Notes under the pieces: generated by a model
Seen by the model: only the letters and a program-made list of their open reading frames with translations
What the model was told of the DNA's origin: nothing
Databases searched by the model: none
Part shown: positions 1 to 9,931 of the stretch, piece after piece
Layout: every line of letters starts with the position of its first letter
How positions within the stretch are numbered: position 1 is the stretch's first letter
Program-made: the position numbers and the translations under genes
NCBI GenBank assembly: GCA_020352215.1
Contig: CP070675.1
Span: forward strand, 3,150,149 to 3,214,148
Length of the DNA stretch: 64,000 nt
Reading direction: 5' to 3'
DNA from: Phycisphaerales bacterium
GTDB taxonomy: Bacteria > Planctomycetota > Phycisphaerae > Sedimentisphaerales > Anaerobacaceae

Positions 1-339
1 GGTGACTATCACCTGAAATCCCAGGCCGGTAGATGGGACCCGAGTACCCGGACGTGGGTAGTCGATGATGTGACTAGTCCTTGCATTGATGCCGGAGACA
101 TTAATACTGCTGTCGGTTCCGAGCCCTTCCCCAGCGGTGGGATTATCAACATGGGCGCCTACGGTGGCACGGCCGAGGCCAGCAAATCTTACTTCGCGGA
201 ACCGGTTTGTGATACAATAGTCGCAGGCGATATCAACGGCGACTGCAAGGTGGACTTCGCAGACTTCGAGATCATGGCTTCGCACTGGCTTGAAAAAAGA
301 TTTGTTTTTCGACTTGACAGAGGTCTGCCCCCGCCGTAG
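1..339 (+). CDS. C-terminal end of a secreted beta-helix protein with a dockerin-like tail (5' partial)
   Basis: The frame is open from the first base of the window, so the start lies upstream. The visible 112 residues include CIDAGD, followed about 25 residues later by GGIINMGAYGGT. This ending is common after right-handed parallel beta-helix repeats in planctomycete extracellular proteins. A single dockerin-like EF-hand follows (GDINGDCKVDFADFEIMASH, then WLE), and about 13 residues later the protein stops. It is probably secreted or surface-bound, but its catalytic activity cannot be judged from this fragment. The dockerin-like tail matches those on six other proteins in the window. Confidence 0.8.
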   Translation, partial: GDYHLKSQAGRWDPSTRTWVVDDVTSPCIDAGDINTAVGSEPFPSGGIINMGAYGGTAEASKSYFAEPVCDTIVAGDINGDCKVDFADFEIMASHWLEKRFVFRLDRGLPPP

Positions 340-382
340 AATACGTTGACTGCTTGGGGATAAGGGGGTAGACTCCTCGGCT

Positions 383-1000
383 GTGGGCAAGACTGGGAAA
401 AAGCCAATAATAGGAATCTTGGGCGGTATGTTTTCCGGCAAGAGCACCGTTGCGGCTGAGCTTGCCAAACTGGGCTGCAAGGTTATCGACGCCGACAAGA
501 TCGCGCACGAGATTCTCCAGAAAATGTCCGTTAGGGATGAGATAGTCGGGCTATTTGGGCAGACTGTCCTTGACTCTGCCGGCAAAATTGAGCGTAGGAA
601 ATTAGCCCAAATCGTTTTTGGTGACGGCCGCAAGCTGTCGTCGCTTAACAACATTATTCATCCTTTGGTCCTGGAGCGGACAGAGGAGCTTATAGAAGAA
701 TACGGCCGGCAGGGCCCTGTCAAAGCGATCGTGCTGGACATGCCTTTGTTGGTGGAAGTCGGGTGGGCCGATCGGTGCGACAGGCTGATTTTTGTAGATT
801 GTAAGGAGCAACTAAGGCTGGATAGGGCCAGGAAAATGGGTCTTTTCGACGACAGCCAAATTAAAATTCGAGAAAATTTTCAGAATTCTCTGGACAGCAA
901 GGTTTGCCTGGCCGATAATATCATAAACAACAATTCCGACGTTTCGACGTTGGTCAGACAAGTCGCTGATCTCTTCTCTAATATTGTTAATAGTCAGTAG
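383..1000 (+). CDS. coaE: Dephospho-CoA kinase
   Basis: CoaE phosphorylates the 3'-hydroxyl of dephospho-CoA with ATP, the last step of coenzyme A synthesis, in the cytosol. The 205-residue length is normal for the family. The N-terminus shows the P-loop GGMFSGKST (residues about 14-22) and the family stretch KLGCKVIDADKIAHE. LDMPLLVEVGW matches the CoA-binding region, usually seen as PLLFE. The start is a GTG at 383; no better ATG lies near the P-loop. It stands alone between the beta-helix protein fragment and rho. Confidence 0.93.
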   Translation: MGKTGKKPIIGILGGMFSGKSTVAAELAKLGCKVIDADKIAHEILQKMSVRDEIVGLFGQTVLDSAGKIERRKLAQIVFGDGRKLSSLNNIIHPLVLERTEELIEEYGRQGPVKAIVLDMPLLVEVGWADRCDRLIFVDCKEQLRLDRARKMGLFDDSQIKIRENFQNSLDSKVCLADNIINNNSDVSTLVRQVADLFSNIVNSQ

Positions 1001-1214
1001 GTTTTTTTTTCGGCGAATTACGCTTATTGGCGTTGATTGTTGCTGACAGATAAGTCTCGACTCCACTGTTCAAAGCCCAAATCCTGCTGAACTGTTGCGA
1101 GAAGGCGGGGTAATTGAAATCACGAAGTTCTGCCCGTTTTGGAGCGTACTAATTGTCACCGGCCCAGACAGGCAAAGATGCGACGGCGTTTCGCAGATAG
1201 AATAAGGAGTAGTC

Positions 1215-2702
1215 ATGGCTAGAGCATCCGCAAAAAGCGCAAAGACAGGTAAGAAGCGCAAGGCATCAAAGAGGAAGACGGCCTCACGGCGAGCGGAGCA
1301 AATCCCTGAAGAGACCGAGTCCACCATAGCTACAGCTACGGTTGAAGAACCGGTTAGTGAGGAAATGCCGGACGAAGCTCTGCAGGTGCAGAAAGAAGAC
1401 GAAGAATCCACACACGCCAAGTACGAGCGCATCAAGAAGGGCAACCTTTACTTGACAGATCTGCAGAGGCTCACCGTCGGGGAGTTGCACGATATTGCCA
1501 AGAACGAGGGCATAACCGAGTACACCGCGCTCAAGAAGCAAGACTTGATCTTCAGGATTCTCAAGGAGCGTATCCGCCAGAACGGTCTGATGTATGGCGA
1601 AGGCGTGCTGGAGGTCCTGCCGGACGGCTACGGATTTCTGCGGAACCCGGCTTACAACTATTTGTCGTCGTCCGACGACATCTATGTTTCACCTTCTCAG
1701 ATCAGACGTTTCGGCCTGCGAACGGGGAACATTGTATCGGGCCAGATCAGACCTCCCAAAGATTCGGAGAAGTACTTTGCCCTTTTGCGTGTTGAGGCGA
1801 TCAATTTCGAGAACCCTGATATCCTTTCAGATAAGGTCGTGTTTAGCGACCTGACGCCGCTGCATCCTGAGGAACGGCTAATTCTCGAGACGGTCCCGGA
1901 AGAGCTGAACATGCGGATAATCGATCTGGTGACGCCGGTGGGTAAAGGCCAACGCGGGCTGATAGTCGCTCCGCCGAGAACGGGCAAGACCATACTGCTG
2001 CAAAAGATAGCGAATGCGGTCAGTACGAACCACCCGGAAGTGAAACTGATAGTCTTATTGATTGACGAGCGGCCTGAAGAAGTCACGGAAATGGAACGCA
2101 AGACGGCCGAAGACGTGGAGGTGATAAGCTCGACCTTCGACGAACCGGCGGCACGCCACTGCCAAGTTGCGGAAGTCGTAATAGAAAAGGCAAAGCGACT
2201 TATCGAGTACGGCCAGGATGTGGTGATTCTGCTGGATTCGATAACGCGTTTGGCACGCGCTTACAACAACGAGACGCCCCACTCCGGCAGAATCCTGACC
2301 GGCGGTGTGGACGCCGGCGCGATGCAGATGCCCAAGAGATTCTTTGGCGCAGCCAGAAATATCGAGGAAGGCGGGTCCCTGACTATTTTCGCCACGGCTC
2401 TGATTGACACCGGTTCAAAGATGGACGAGGTGATCTTCGAGGAATTCAAGGCGACAGGTAACATGGAGCTGCACCTCGACCGCAAGCTTGTGGATCGAAG
2501 AACATGGCCTGCCATAGACATTAGCCGCAGTGGAACCAGACGGGAAGAACTACTGCTGGATGCCAAAGAGCTACAGCTTGTGTATCGCCTGCGCCGAGTC
2601 CTCAGTGAACTGAATCAGGTGGAGGCGGTGGAGTTACTCAAGAGCAGACTCAGCAAATGCCACACGAATGCGGAATTCCTAATGACAATGAACCTCGATT
2701 AG
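1215..2702 (+). CDS. rho: Transcription termination factor Rho
   Basis: Rho is the hexameric RNA-dependent ATPase that ends transcription at C-rich, untranslated RNA. The 495-residue protein starts with a charged low-complexity extension: a Lys/Arg-rich stretch (residues 3-28), then an acidic one (residues 30-70). Next come the Rho N-terminal helical domain ([16 protein letters not shown]), the cold-shock-like RNA-binding domain ([16 protein letters not shown]), and the RecA-type ATPase with Walker A PPRTGKT (about residue 252) and Walker [24 protein letters not shown] precedes the ATG by 6 bases. E. coli Rho is about 419 residues, so the extension is extra, although such extensions are known in several phyla. 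Confidence 0.97.
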   Translation: MARASAKSAKTGKKRKASKRKTASRRAEQIPEETESTIATATVEEPVSEEMPDEALQVQKEDEESTHAKYERIKKGNLYLTDLQRLTVGELHDIAKNEGITEYTALKKQDLIFRILKERIRQNGLMYGEGVLEVLPDGYGFLRNPAYNYLSSSDDIYVSPSQIRRFGLRTGNIVSGQIRPPKDSEKYFALLRVEAINFENPDILSDKVVFSDLTPLHPEERLILETVPEELNMRIIDLVTPVGKGQRGLIVAPPRTGKTILLQKIANAVSTNHPEVKLIVLLIDERPEEVTEMERKTAEDVEVISSTFDEPAARHCQVAEVVIEKAKRLIEYGQDVVILLDSITRLARAYNNETPHSGRILTGGVDAGAMQMPKRFFGAARNIEEGGSLTIFATALIDTGSKMDEVIFEEFKATGNMELHLDRKLVDRRTWPAIDISRSGTRREELLLDAKELQLVYRLRRVLSELNQVEAVELLKSRLSKCHTNAEFLMTMNLD

Positions 2703-2868
2703 AGCGGCAGCGGAGTGCGACCGCGTCAGAGAGGGCATCTCAGGCGGCCTTCTCGTATGTTGAACGTGGGATGCACGGCCGGCTTCGCAGCGAGTCGGCG
2801 CGCGAGACTGTCGCCGCCCGGGGGTGAAGGCAGACTTTACATTGTTGCTCGTCCCGATTAACATTATC

Positions 2869-2900
2869 TTCCGGTGATTTTATGTCAGCCGGAATTTTTT
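2869..2900 (+). terminator. Hairpin plus T-run between rho and valS
   Basis: TTCCGGTGA (2869-2877) pairs with TCAGCCGGAA (2885-2894), allowing one bulge and one G-T pair. Six T follow (2895-2900). It lies 167 bases after the rho stop and 28 bases before the valS start, so it can act as the rho terminator or as an attenuator in the valS leader. No T-box hallmark was seen. Confidence 0.6.
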
Positions 2901-2928
2901 ATTGCCGATTATTTGAATCAGGTAGGCT

Positions 2929-5880
2929 ATGGAAGCAGAGCTTTCAAAAGTCTATGACCCGAAGTCGATAGAAAGTCAGGTGAACGAGCTTTGGTTCTCT
3001 CGTTCGCACTTTCATGCCGAGCCTTCCGGTGATCGGCGAGAACAAAAGGCGTATACGATCGTTATCCCACCACCCAATGTCACGGCACCGCTGCATCTTG
3101 GCCATGCGCTGAATAACACCTTGCAAGATGTCCTGATTCGCTTCCGTCGGATGCAGCAATACAACACACTGTGGATGCCGGGGACGGACCATGCCGGTAT
3201 CGCAACTCAGACGGTTGTCGAAAAGAGGATACTCTCGGAAGAGGGAAAAAGGCGTACAGACTTCGAACGGGACGAATTTGTCGCAAGGGTGCAGGCGTGG
3301 AAAGATGAATACGAAGAGCGAATAATAGATCAGTTGCAGGCTATGGGCTGTTCCTGCGACTGGGATCGCACGCGGTTCACAATGGATGCGGTGTGCGTCA
3401 AGGCGGTTCGGGCGAACTTCTTCAAGCTCTTCAAGGACGGGCTGATCTACCGCGGCAAGAGGCTGGTCAACTGGGATCCGGCGACACAGACGGTGTTAGC
3501 CGACGATGAGGTGGAGCATGAGACGGTACAGGGACATTTCTGGTACCTACGCTACCCGCTCGTCGAGCCCGTCGATATCGGGGCAGAGCGAGTCGAGCAT
3601 CTCACTGTGGCTACGACCCGGCCCGAGACAATGCTCGGGGACACTGCAGTTGCCATGAATCCGGCCGACGCACGGGCCGAGCATCTGCTTGGCCAGAAGG
3701 TCCGGCTGCCCATAGTCGGTCGAATCATCCCGATCATCGCAGACGATCATGTGGTTCTACCGGACCCTGAGGGCGAGGACGAGAAGGCGCGGTTCTCGAC
3801 CGGCTTTCTGAAGGTGACACCGGCCCACGACCCGGACGACTGGGAAATCGGCCAACGGCACGACCTGGATGTCATCAACGTCATGGCACCAGATGGTACT
3901 ATCAGCGACAGGCATGGCTGGGAAGATGTGGATTCTCCGGAAGCGCAGGCATTGTTGGGGATGGACCGTTTCGAGGCACGCGAGGCAATTGTCGAATGGT
4001 TCCGAAAGGAAGATCTTCTTGGGGACGTTCGCGAATACGTGCATGAGGTCGGGCACAGCTACCGAAGCCATGTGCCGATCGAGCCATATCTGTCCGACCA
4101 GTGGTACGTTGCTGTCAAAAAGCCAATCGAGCATCTCGTCGATAAATTCGGTGAAGGGCTGATCGAAGGAACTGATGTGCCGGTGAATTCGCTGGCCGGC
4201 CTCGCCCTTAAGCCGCTGCTTGATGGCCGGCTGCGCTTCAATCCGGAGCGCTACGCAAAAACATATCAGAACTGGCTGGAGAATCTGCGCGATTGGCCGA
4301 TAAGCCGCCAGCTCTGGTGGGGACACAGGATTCCAGTATGGTCCAAGCCCGGCGAGGATGGGCAACTCCCAAAGGATCTCTTAAGCTCCTCGACAAATGT
4401 ACAATTCATTTCGATGGACACCGAGGAAGGCGTGACGACATACGCTTGCGTTGGTCCCGGAGGTCAAGACATTGAGCGGGAACTCGAAGCCGACGGCTGG
4501 ACTCGCGACGAAGACGTTCTGGACACTTGGTTCAGTTCTGCGCTTTGGCCGTTCAGTACGATGGGCTGGCCGGATGACACGCCGGAACTGAAGACATACT
4601 ATCCCGGTGACGTACTCTGTACAGCCCGTGAAATCATAACGCTGTGGGTATCGCGTATGGTGATGATGGGGCAGTACTGCGTGGGTGATATTCCGTTTGG
4701 GGACGTCTACATCCATGCGATGATCCAGGACGGCGAAGGCCGCAAGATGTCCAAGAGTCTGGGTAACGGAATTGATCCACTGGTCGCCATCGACAGCCAC
4801 GGCGCCGATGCAATGCGGTTTACGCTGGCCAGCATGACGACTGACACGCAGGATATTCGAATGCCGGTTGTCTCGATGACTCTGCCGGATGGGCGCAAGG
4901 CCAATACGTCACCGAAGTTCGACATCGGGCGAAACTTCTGCAATAAGCTGTGGAATGCATCCCGTTTTGCGATGATGAATCTCGACGGCGTCGATCCGGC
5001 CAAGTTCGACCGTAACAAGCTGGACATTACAGACCGCTGGATTCTGTCTCGCCTTTCAGGAACCGTCTCTGAAGTAACGCAGGCACTCGAGCAGTACAAG
5101 TACAGCGAGCCACTGTCGCAACTCTATAGGTTCTTCTGGAACGATTTCTGCGACTGGTATCTTGAGTGGGTTAAGCCAAGGATGCAGGACCAGCAGCAGA
5201 AACTGATCGCGCAGAATGTGTTAGCCTTTGTGTTGGATCAGATACTGCGTCTTCTGCATCCGTTTGTCCCGTTCATCACGGAGGGGATATTTCAGAAGCT
5301 GAACGAAGTAGCGCCGGTTAGAGGACTCGAAGGCCTGACGCAGGGTGAAGCGGCGGACGCACTGGTAATCGCACAGTGGCCGGAATCCCTCGATGCCCTT
5401 CGGGATGATGAGATTGAGAGACGGATGTCGGTCACTCAAGGGCCGATTCGGGCGATCAGGGACATCAGGAACACATACAATGTCGGGCCCGCGGCTGTGC
5501 CAACGACGTCGGCTAACGCACCAGCGGACGTGGCGAAGGTACTCAACGACAATGCAGGCCTGATCTGCCATCTGGCTCAGGTGAAGGAATTCGTCGCCGG
5601 TCCGAGGATCGTCAAGCCGAAGGCCGCTGCATCGGCAGTCGTAGGCGACGTACAAATCTACGTGCACGGCGTGGTTGATCTTGAGGCCGAGCGAGGCAGA
5701 TTCGGCAAACGGAAGGAAGAAATAGAGAAAGCAAAGGCGGGTGTCGAGGTTAAGTTGGCTAATGAGAGTTTTGTCACCAAGGCTAAGCCTGAGGTGGTCG
5801 CTCAGGCCAGAGAGAAACTGGAGCAGCTTCAGGAGCAACTGAAGACGGTCGAGAAACACCTCTCGGAATTAGAAGGTTGA
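2929..5880 (+). CDS. valS: Valyl-tRNA synthetase
   Basis: This class I aminoacyl-tRNA synthetase attaches valine to tRNA-Val. At 983 residues it is slightly longer than E. coli ValS (951). The HIGH-type signature HLGHALNN follows PPPNVTAPL (about residue 46). The CP1 editing domain covers roughly residues 190-410 and includes TTRPETMLGDTAVA. The KMSKS motif is in GRKMSKSLGNGIDP (about residue 605). The C-terminus (about 915-983) is a charged coiled coil, the tRNA-binding arm typical of ValS. The next gene begins 21 bases downstream, so the two may be cotranscribed. Confidence 0.97.
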   Translation: MEAELSKVYDPKSIESQVNELWFSRSHFHAEPSGDRREQKAYTIVIPPPNVTAPLHLGHALNNTLQDVLIRFRRMQQYNTLWMPGTDHAGIATQTVVEKRILSEEGKRRTDFERDEFVARVQAWKDEYEERIIDQLQAMGCSCDWDRTRFTMDAVCVKAVRANFFKLFKDGLIYRGKRLVNWDPATQTVLADDEVEHETVQGHFWYLRYPLVEPVDIGAERVEHLTVATTRPETMLGDTAVAMNPADARAEHLLGQKVRLPIVGRIIPIIADDHVVLPDPEGEDEKARFSTGFLKVTPAHDPDDWEIGQRHDLDVINVMAPDGTISDRHGWEDVDSPEAQALLGMDRFEAREAIVEWFRKEDLLGDVREYVHEVGHSYRSHVPIEPYLSDQWYVAVKKPIEHLVDKFGEGLIEGTDVPVNSLAGLALKPLLDGRLRFNPERYAKTYQNWLENLRDWPISRQLWWGHRIPVWSKPGEDGQLPKDLLSSSTNVQFISMDTEEGVTTYACVGPGGQDIERELEADGWTRDEDVLDTWFSSALWPFSTMGWPDDTPELKTYYPGDVLCTAREIITLWVSRMVMMGQYCVGDIPFGDVYIHAMIQDGEGRKMSKSLGNGIDPLVAIDSHGADAMRFTLASMTTDTQDIRMPVVSMTLPDGRKANTSPKFDIGRNFCNKLWNASRFAMMNLDGVDPAKFDRNKLDITDRWILSRLSGTVSEVTQALEQYKYSEPLSQLYRFFWNDFCDWYLEWVKPRMQDQQQKLIAQNVLAFVLDQILRLLHPFVPFITEGIFQKLNEVAPVRGLEGLTQGEAADALVIAQWPESLDALRDDEIERRMSVTQGPIRAIRDIRNTYNVGPAAVPTTSANAPADVAKVLNDNAGLICHLAQVKEFVAGPRIVKPKAAASAVVGDVQIYVHGVVDLEAERGRFGKRKEEIEKAKAGVEVKLANESFVTKAKPEVVAQAREKLEQLQEQLKTVEKHLSELEG

Positions 5881-5901
5881 TGAAGGGAAGGCGGTACAAC
5901 A

Positions 5902-6297
5902 ATGGATGTCGAAGTCGAGCTGTCTCGGATAATCATTAACGAATCATCCGACCAACAGATAATCGTCCTGAAGGAGCGTCACGGTGAGCGGGGCTTTCCG
6001 ATAGTTATCGGCATCGTAGAGATCTTTGCGATCGACCGGCGACTGAAAGGTATTGACCCGCCACGCCCGATGACCCACGACTTGTTGGACAGCGTAATCA
6101 AGAGCCTCGGTGCCAGAGTGGAGAGGATAGTCATAAACGACTTGCGCGATCATGTTTTCTACGCAACCATACAGCTAAGTGTGAATGGGCGAACCGTGGA
6201 TGTAGATTCGCGTCCTTCCGACGCCATCGCGCTGGGCGCGGCGTCGAATGCACCTATTTATGTTGCCGACCACGTTTTTGATCAGACCGCCCAGTGA
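5902..6297 (+). CDS. Bifunctional nuclease (BFN, formerly DUF151) domain protein
   Basis: This 131-residue single-domain protein belongs to the BFN family, named after a plant nuclease with DNase and RNase activity; bacterial members are mostly uncharacterised. Family hallmarks are VVLKERHGERGFPIVIGIVE-like text near residues 20-38 (here IIVLKERHGERGFPIVIGIV), then PPRPMTHDLLDSVI, and a C-terminal VDSRPSDAIALGAASNAPIY. It begins 21 bases after valS. Its last 44 bases overlap the 3' end of lspA on the other strand. The exact substrate is unknown. Confidence 0.88.
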   Translation: MDVEVELSRIIINESSDQQIIVLKERHGERGFPIVIGIVEIFAIDRRLKGIDPPRPMTHDLLDSVIKSLGARVERIVINDLRDHVFYATIQLSVNGRTVDVDSRPSDAIALGAASNAPIYVADHVFDQTAQ

Positions 6298-6841
6298 CAA
6301 AAGTCGAGATAACCAGCAATCCAACCGCAACACACAACAAGGTGTCTGCGACATTGAACGTGGGCCATGCAAACCTGCCGTAGTAGACGCGGACGAAATC
6401 CCGGACCTCACCCGCATTAAAGAGCCTATCCCAAAGATTACCGGAAACACCCGCAGCAAAAAGTCCAAGAGCTGTCGGGACAAGTCTCTGGCCTGCCCCG
6501 GAGAAGAAGAGAAAGACCACAAAGATCACCAACAGAGCTATGATTGACACCGCAACCAGGAAGCCGTGCCGTCCCTGAGCAATCCCCCAGGCGGCCCCCG
6601 GGTTCTGGTGCATCACAAACTCCAGCAGGCCATCTATCAGTGAAGCCGCATTACGGGGTTTGTGCTCCAGCCAGGCAAACACGGTGTGCTTAGTCCACAA
6701 ATCCAGACCAAGGCCGAGGAACATCAGCGGCCAGAAAATAAGGTGCGCTGCCACATCAGGTAGTGCAAACGACTTGGATTGAAAGAGGTGACGCCATGAA
6801 GGGCAATGCTCGTCAGTTTGATCCATCTTTGGCTCTGTCAC
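6254..6841 (-). CDS. lspA: Lipoprotein signal peptidase (signal peptidase II)
   Basis: LspA cleaves signal peptides from diacylglyceryl-modified prolipoproteins in the inner membrane. It shows four membrane segments, starting with LIFWPLMFLGLGLDLWTK. The family motif NPGAAWGI is present. Both catalytic aspartates are visible: GNLWDRLFNAGEVRDFV and FNVADTLLCVAVG. A GTG start gives 195 residues; the ATG at 6826 is equally possible and gives 190. The first 30 residues are a soluble lead, longer than in E. coli. Lipoprotein clients in the window include the TPR protein, TolC and the tetrahaem protein. Confidence 0.93.
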   Translation of the reverse strand: MTEPKMDQTDEHCPSWRHLFQSKSFALPDVAAHLIFWPLMFLGLGLDLWTKHTVFAWLEHKPRNAASLIDGLLEFVMHQNPGAAWGIAQGRHGFLVAVSIIALLVIFVVFLFFSGAGQRLVPTALGLFAAGVSGNLWDRLFNAGEVRDFVRVYYGRFAWPTFNVADTLLCVAVGLLVISTFVTGRSDQKRGRQHK

Positions 6842-6872
6842 GCTGAGATACCCCGTTGAACAGTCAAGCTTC

Positions 6873-7850
6873 TTAGTTCGAATAAAGTTGTATTAGTTCC
6901 CGCAGGTCTTCACCATTCGATTGATCGGGCTCAATGGTCAATGACAATCGCCAGAGCTGAATGGCCTTGGACCTGAGCAGCGCGTTGTTGGCGCTACGTG
7001 ACTTGACCATGTAGGCAACGCCGAGGCCTCTGTAGGCCTGCCAATCGTTTTCGTCAATTCTCGTGGCCGCGGAATAACACTCGATTGCCTTGTCCGGATT
7101 GCCAAGTTTGAGAAAGCAGTAACCGAGATGGCGATGTGCGATGGGATTATCAGGCTGCATCTGCACCACTACCATCAATAGTCTCTGGGCACTGCCGTAG
7201 TGACCGGTTCTGAGATAAACGATAGCCAGCGAAGTCATGAGCTCCGGATTCTCACGATCTGTTTGCAGTGCGCGTTTGTAGGCCCGAATCGCTTGATCGT
7301 AGTCCTTCTGCAGACTGTAGATGTCAGCCAACAGGACCTGGACTTCGATTCTGTTAGGATCGATCTGCTCGGCCTGTTCGGCCAACATCAAGGCCCTGTT
7401 GTATTGCTCGGCCTTGAGGTAGGACTTGGCCGCATTGATATAGGCCGGCAGATGTTTGGGGTTGATCTCGGAGGCCCTGCTATATGCCTTGGCGGCTTCC
7501 GCGAACTTGCCCACATTCTCGTAGGCATTGCCAAGATTGAAAAAGTCTTTGAAAGACCATGGGTTGAGTTTGGTCGCTTTTTCGTAAGAGGCGACACTTT
7601 TTTCATAATCCTCGATCTGTTGGTAGCTGCGACCGAGCATGGAGTAGGCCGAAGTCAGGTGGCTGTCGGCTTTTACCGCAGCCTCGAGCTTGTCGATGGC
7701 CAGCTCGTCCTCGCCGAACTCCTCGAGCATCACAGCATCGAGATACAAATCCACGGCCGTCTGCCGGTGGCGACAGCCGGTCGAGAGAATCAGCAGCGAG
7801 CCCGCCATGATGATGGGCATACAAGCAGCAGTACTTCGACTCTCCGACAC
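6873..7850 (-). CDS. TPR-repeat lipoprotein
   Basis: The predicted lipobox LSTGC follows a short hydrophobic stretch, so the mature protein should be lipid-anchored. About seven tetratricopeptide repeats then fill the rest of the protein, for example AYSMLGRSYQQIEDYEKSVA and KDFFNLGNAYENVGKFAEAA. Such repeats mediate protein-protein contacts. The chosen start is the GTG at 7850, which has AAAGG nine bases upstream and gives 325 residues; the open frame extends further to 7940 but without a ribosome site. It lies 31 bases upstream of lspA on the same strand, so the two are probably cotranscribed. Its specific role is unknown. Confidence 0.82.
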   Translation of the reverse strand: MSESRSTAACMPIIMAGSLLILSTGCRHRQTAVDLYLDAVMLEEFGEDELAIDKLEAAVKADSHLTSAYSMLGRSYQQIEDYEKSVASYEKATKLNPWSFKDFFNLGNAYENVGKFAEAAKAYSRASEINPKHLPAYINAAKSYLKAEQYNRALMLAEQAEQIDPNRIEVQVLLADIYSLQKDYDQAIRAYKRALQTDRENPELMTSLAIVYLRTGHYGSAQRLLMVVVQMQPDNPIAHRHLGYCFLKLGNPDKAIECYSAATRIDENDWQAYRGLGVAYMVKSRSANNALLRSKAIQLWRLSLTIEPDQSNGEDLRELIQLYSN

Positions 7851-8015
7851 GACCCTACCTTTCAGGTAGTTGAGGCGATGCCAACACCGTCGTCTGCGGA
7901 CGACCACGAGCACCTTCCAACGGGCAACGGATTGTACCATAGCGACGACTCACGTCAAATTGTTTTCCGCCGCCATCGTTGTTATCGGCTCGCCAGAGAG
8001 ATGCAGGATAAAGGT

Positions 8016-8044
8016 TTGACATACTCGATGCGCCCCCCTATCAT
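8016..8044 (+). promoter_or_regulatory. Sigma70-type promoter for gpmI
   Basis: TTGACA (8016-8021), a 17-base spacer and TATCAT (8039-8044). The expected transcription start near 8051 would leave a leader of about 75 bases before the ATG at 8127. Confidence 0.6.
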
Positions 8045-8126
8045 ATCCTGGCTTATTTCGGTTATATCTGTGCGGCGACGATGTAATCGCCGCATCGATC
8101 AGGTTTGTTGGAAAGGTCAGTTTTCG

Positions 8127-9701
8127 ATGGCGAAAGAGAAAGCGGTTTTGAACACAAGACCCTTGGTGCTGATAATTCGTGACGGCTGGGGCCATAACCC
8201 GAACCCGGCTGAAGATGACTATAACGCCGTCAAGCGCGCGAATCCGCCCGTGGACAACATGCTGATGGCCGAATACCCAAATTGCCTCATTCACACCAGT
8301 GGCGAAGATGTCGGGCTCCCCGACGGGACAATGGGCAACAGTGAAGTGGGACATCAGAACATCGGCGCCGGCAGAATTGTGCCGCAGGAGTCGGTCAGGC
8401 TCAGCAAAGCCATTCGCGATGGTTCGTTCTTCAAGAACCAGCAATTCGCGAATCTTGTGGAGTTTATCAAGCGCTCTGGGGGCAAAATGCACCTTATGGG
8501 CCTCTGTAGTGACATCGGAGTCCATTCTCGGCTGGATCACCTCTACGGGCTGCTGGAGCTGGCAAAAAGAAATGGCATAAAGGATGTATTCATCCACGCA
8601 TTCACTGATGGCCGTGATTCCCCTCCGGACAGTGGGGCAGGATATATAGCGACGATAGAGAAGAAGGCTGCAGAAATAGGAGTGGGAAAGATAGCCTCTG
8701 TCATGGGCAGATTCTATGCGATGGACCGAGACAGCCGATGGGACCGCGTCCAGAAGGCTTACGAATGCATGAGAATCGGCAAGGGCCTGAAGGCAACGAG
8801 TGCCCCCGAGGCCGTCGCCAAAAGTTACGAAAAAGATGTCACAGACGAATTCATCGAGCCAACCTGCATTGTGAATGAGGACAGCGCGCCAATAGCGACG
8901 ATCGATGACGGCGACGGGGTCGTGTTCTTCAACTTTCGCGGTGACAGACCTCGCGAGATCACGCGTGCGTTTGTCGAGCCGGACTTCAAGGAATTCCCGC
9001 GGACAGGCAAACCGGGCATATTCTTGCTCTGCATGACCGAATACGACGCGACGATACCGGCGCCCGTGGCGTTTCCCAAGCCGCCGAAGATGAAGAACAT
9101 CCTGGGGGCCTACTGGGGCTCACTGGGTCTGAAGCAGTTCCGGTGCGCCGAGACTGAGAAGTACGCGCACGTCACATTCTTCTTCAACGACTACACAGAG
9201 AAGCCCTTCCGCGGCGAAGATAGACAGATCGTGCCTTCACCGCGAGTCAGGACATATGATCTGAAGCCGGAGATGAGCGCGTATGAGGTCGCGGACGTCG
9301 TATTGGACCGGCTCGACTCGGATAAGTACGACGTCGTAGTTGTCAATTTTGCCAACCCGGACATGGTTGGACATACCGGGGTGCTGGAGGCGGCGATACA
9401 GGCTGCTGTGGCGGTGGATGAATGCGTGGGGAAGATTCTGGACAAGGTCAAAAGTATGGGCGGTGCGGCGATAATAACTGCCGACCACGGCAACTTTGAA
9501 AAGATGATAGATGGCAGCCCAGACAATCCCCATACGGCCCATACCGTTGGTGACGTGCCCCTGATAGTGTTCGACGAGCGCTACAAGGGTGCGAAGTTGC
9601 GTCAAGGTGGCCGACTGGCCGACATAGGACCCACACTTCTGGATATGATGGGCCTGCCGCAACCCGAAGAAATGACCGGCAAAAGCCTTCTTACGAAGTG
9701 A
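8127..9701 (+). CDS. gpmI: 2,3-bisphosphoglycerate-independent phosphoglycerate mutase
   Basis: GpmI interconverts 3- and 2-phosphoglycerate in glycolysis and gluconeogenesis using two Mn ions and a phosphoserine intermediate. The 524-residue length is typical. Visible motifs are the N-terminal metal ligand in IIRDGWGHNP, the catalytic serine in GTMGNSEVGHQNIGAGR, FTDGRDSPPDSG, NFANPDMVGHTG and TADHGNFEKM. The start is the ATG at 8127 with GAAAGG eleven bases upstream. The same frame is open 309 codons further upstream, but that part is antisense to the TPR gene and lies before the promoter, so it is not counted. Confidence 0.95.
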   Translation: MAKEKAVLNTRPLVLIIRDGWGHNPNPAEDDYNAVKRANPPVDNMLMAEYPNCLIHTSGEDVGLPDGTMGNSEVGHQNIGAGRIVPQESVRLSKAIRDGSFFKNQQFANLVEFIKRSGGKMHLMGLCSDIGVHSRLDHLYGLLELAKRNGIKDVFIHAFTDGRDSPPDSGAGYIATIEKKAAEIGVGKIASVMGRFYAMDRDSRWDRVQKAYECMRIGKGLKATSAPEAVAKSYEKDVTDEFIEPTCIVNEDSAPIATIDDGDGVVFFNFRGDRPREITRAFVEPDFKEFPRTGKPGIFLLCMTEYDATIPAPVAFPKPPKMKNILGAYWGSLGLKQFRCAETEKYAHVTFFFNDYTEKPFRGEDRQIVPSPRVRTYDLKPEMSAYEVADVVLDRLDSDKYDVVVVNFANPDMVGHTGVLEAAIQAAVAVDECVGKILDKVKSMGGAAIITADHGNFEKMIDGSPDNPHTAHTVGDVPLIVFDERYKGAKLRQGGRLADIGPTLLDMMGLPQPEEMTGKSLLTK

Positions 9702-9931
9702 TTCGCTTCAGCCCTGCCATCCTCTTCGCGGGGTCGTCTTTTCAGATTTCGTTTTACAAACCCTGCTGTCGGCGTGCCAGAAGAATCCACGCCATAGACG
9801 AGAGCAAGGGCAGAAAGTGGACTACCCGGCCGACGGTTGCGGCTGCAGAACTCATATCGGGTGCGCTACTCTAAGCTGTCTGAATGATATAAGACCAAGA
9901 CTGTAATTGGGTATGGTAGCGATGCAGCTAT

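Noticed and set aside
2703-2928. T-box riboswitch before valS
   Set aside because: No T-box core sequence or specifier stem was found; only a terminator-like hairpin is present.
7200-8126. Long open frame upstream of and in frame with gpmI
   Set aside because: It is antisense to the TPR lipoprotein, lies upstream of a good gpmI promoter and ribosome site, and its translation has no domain.
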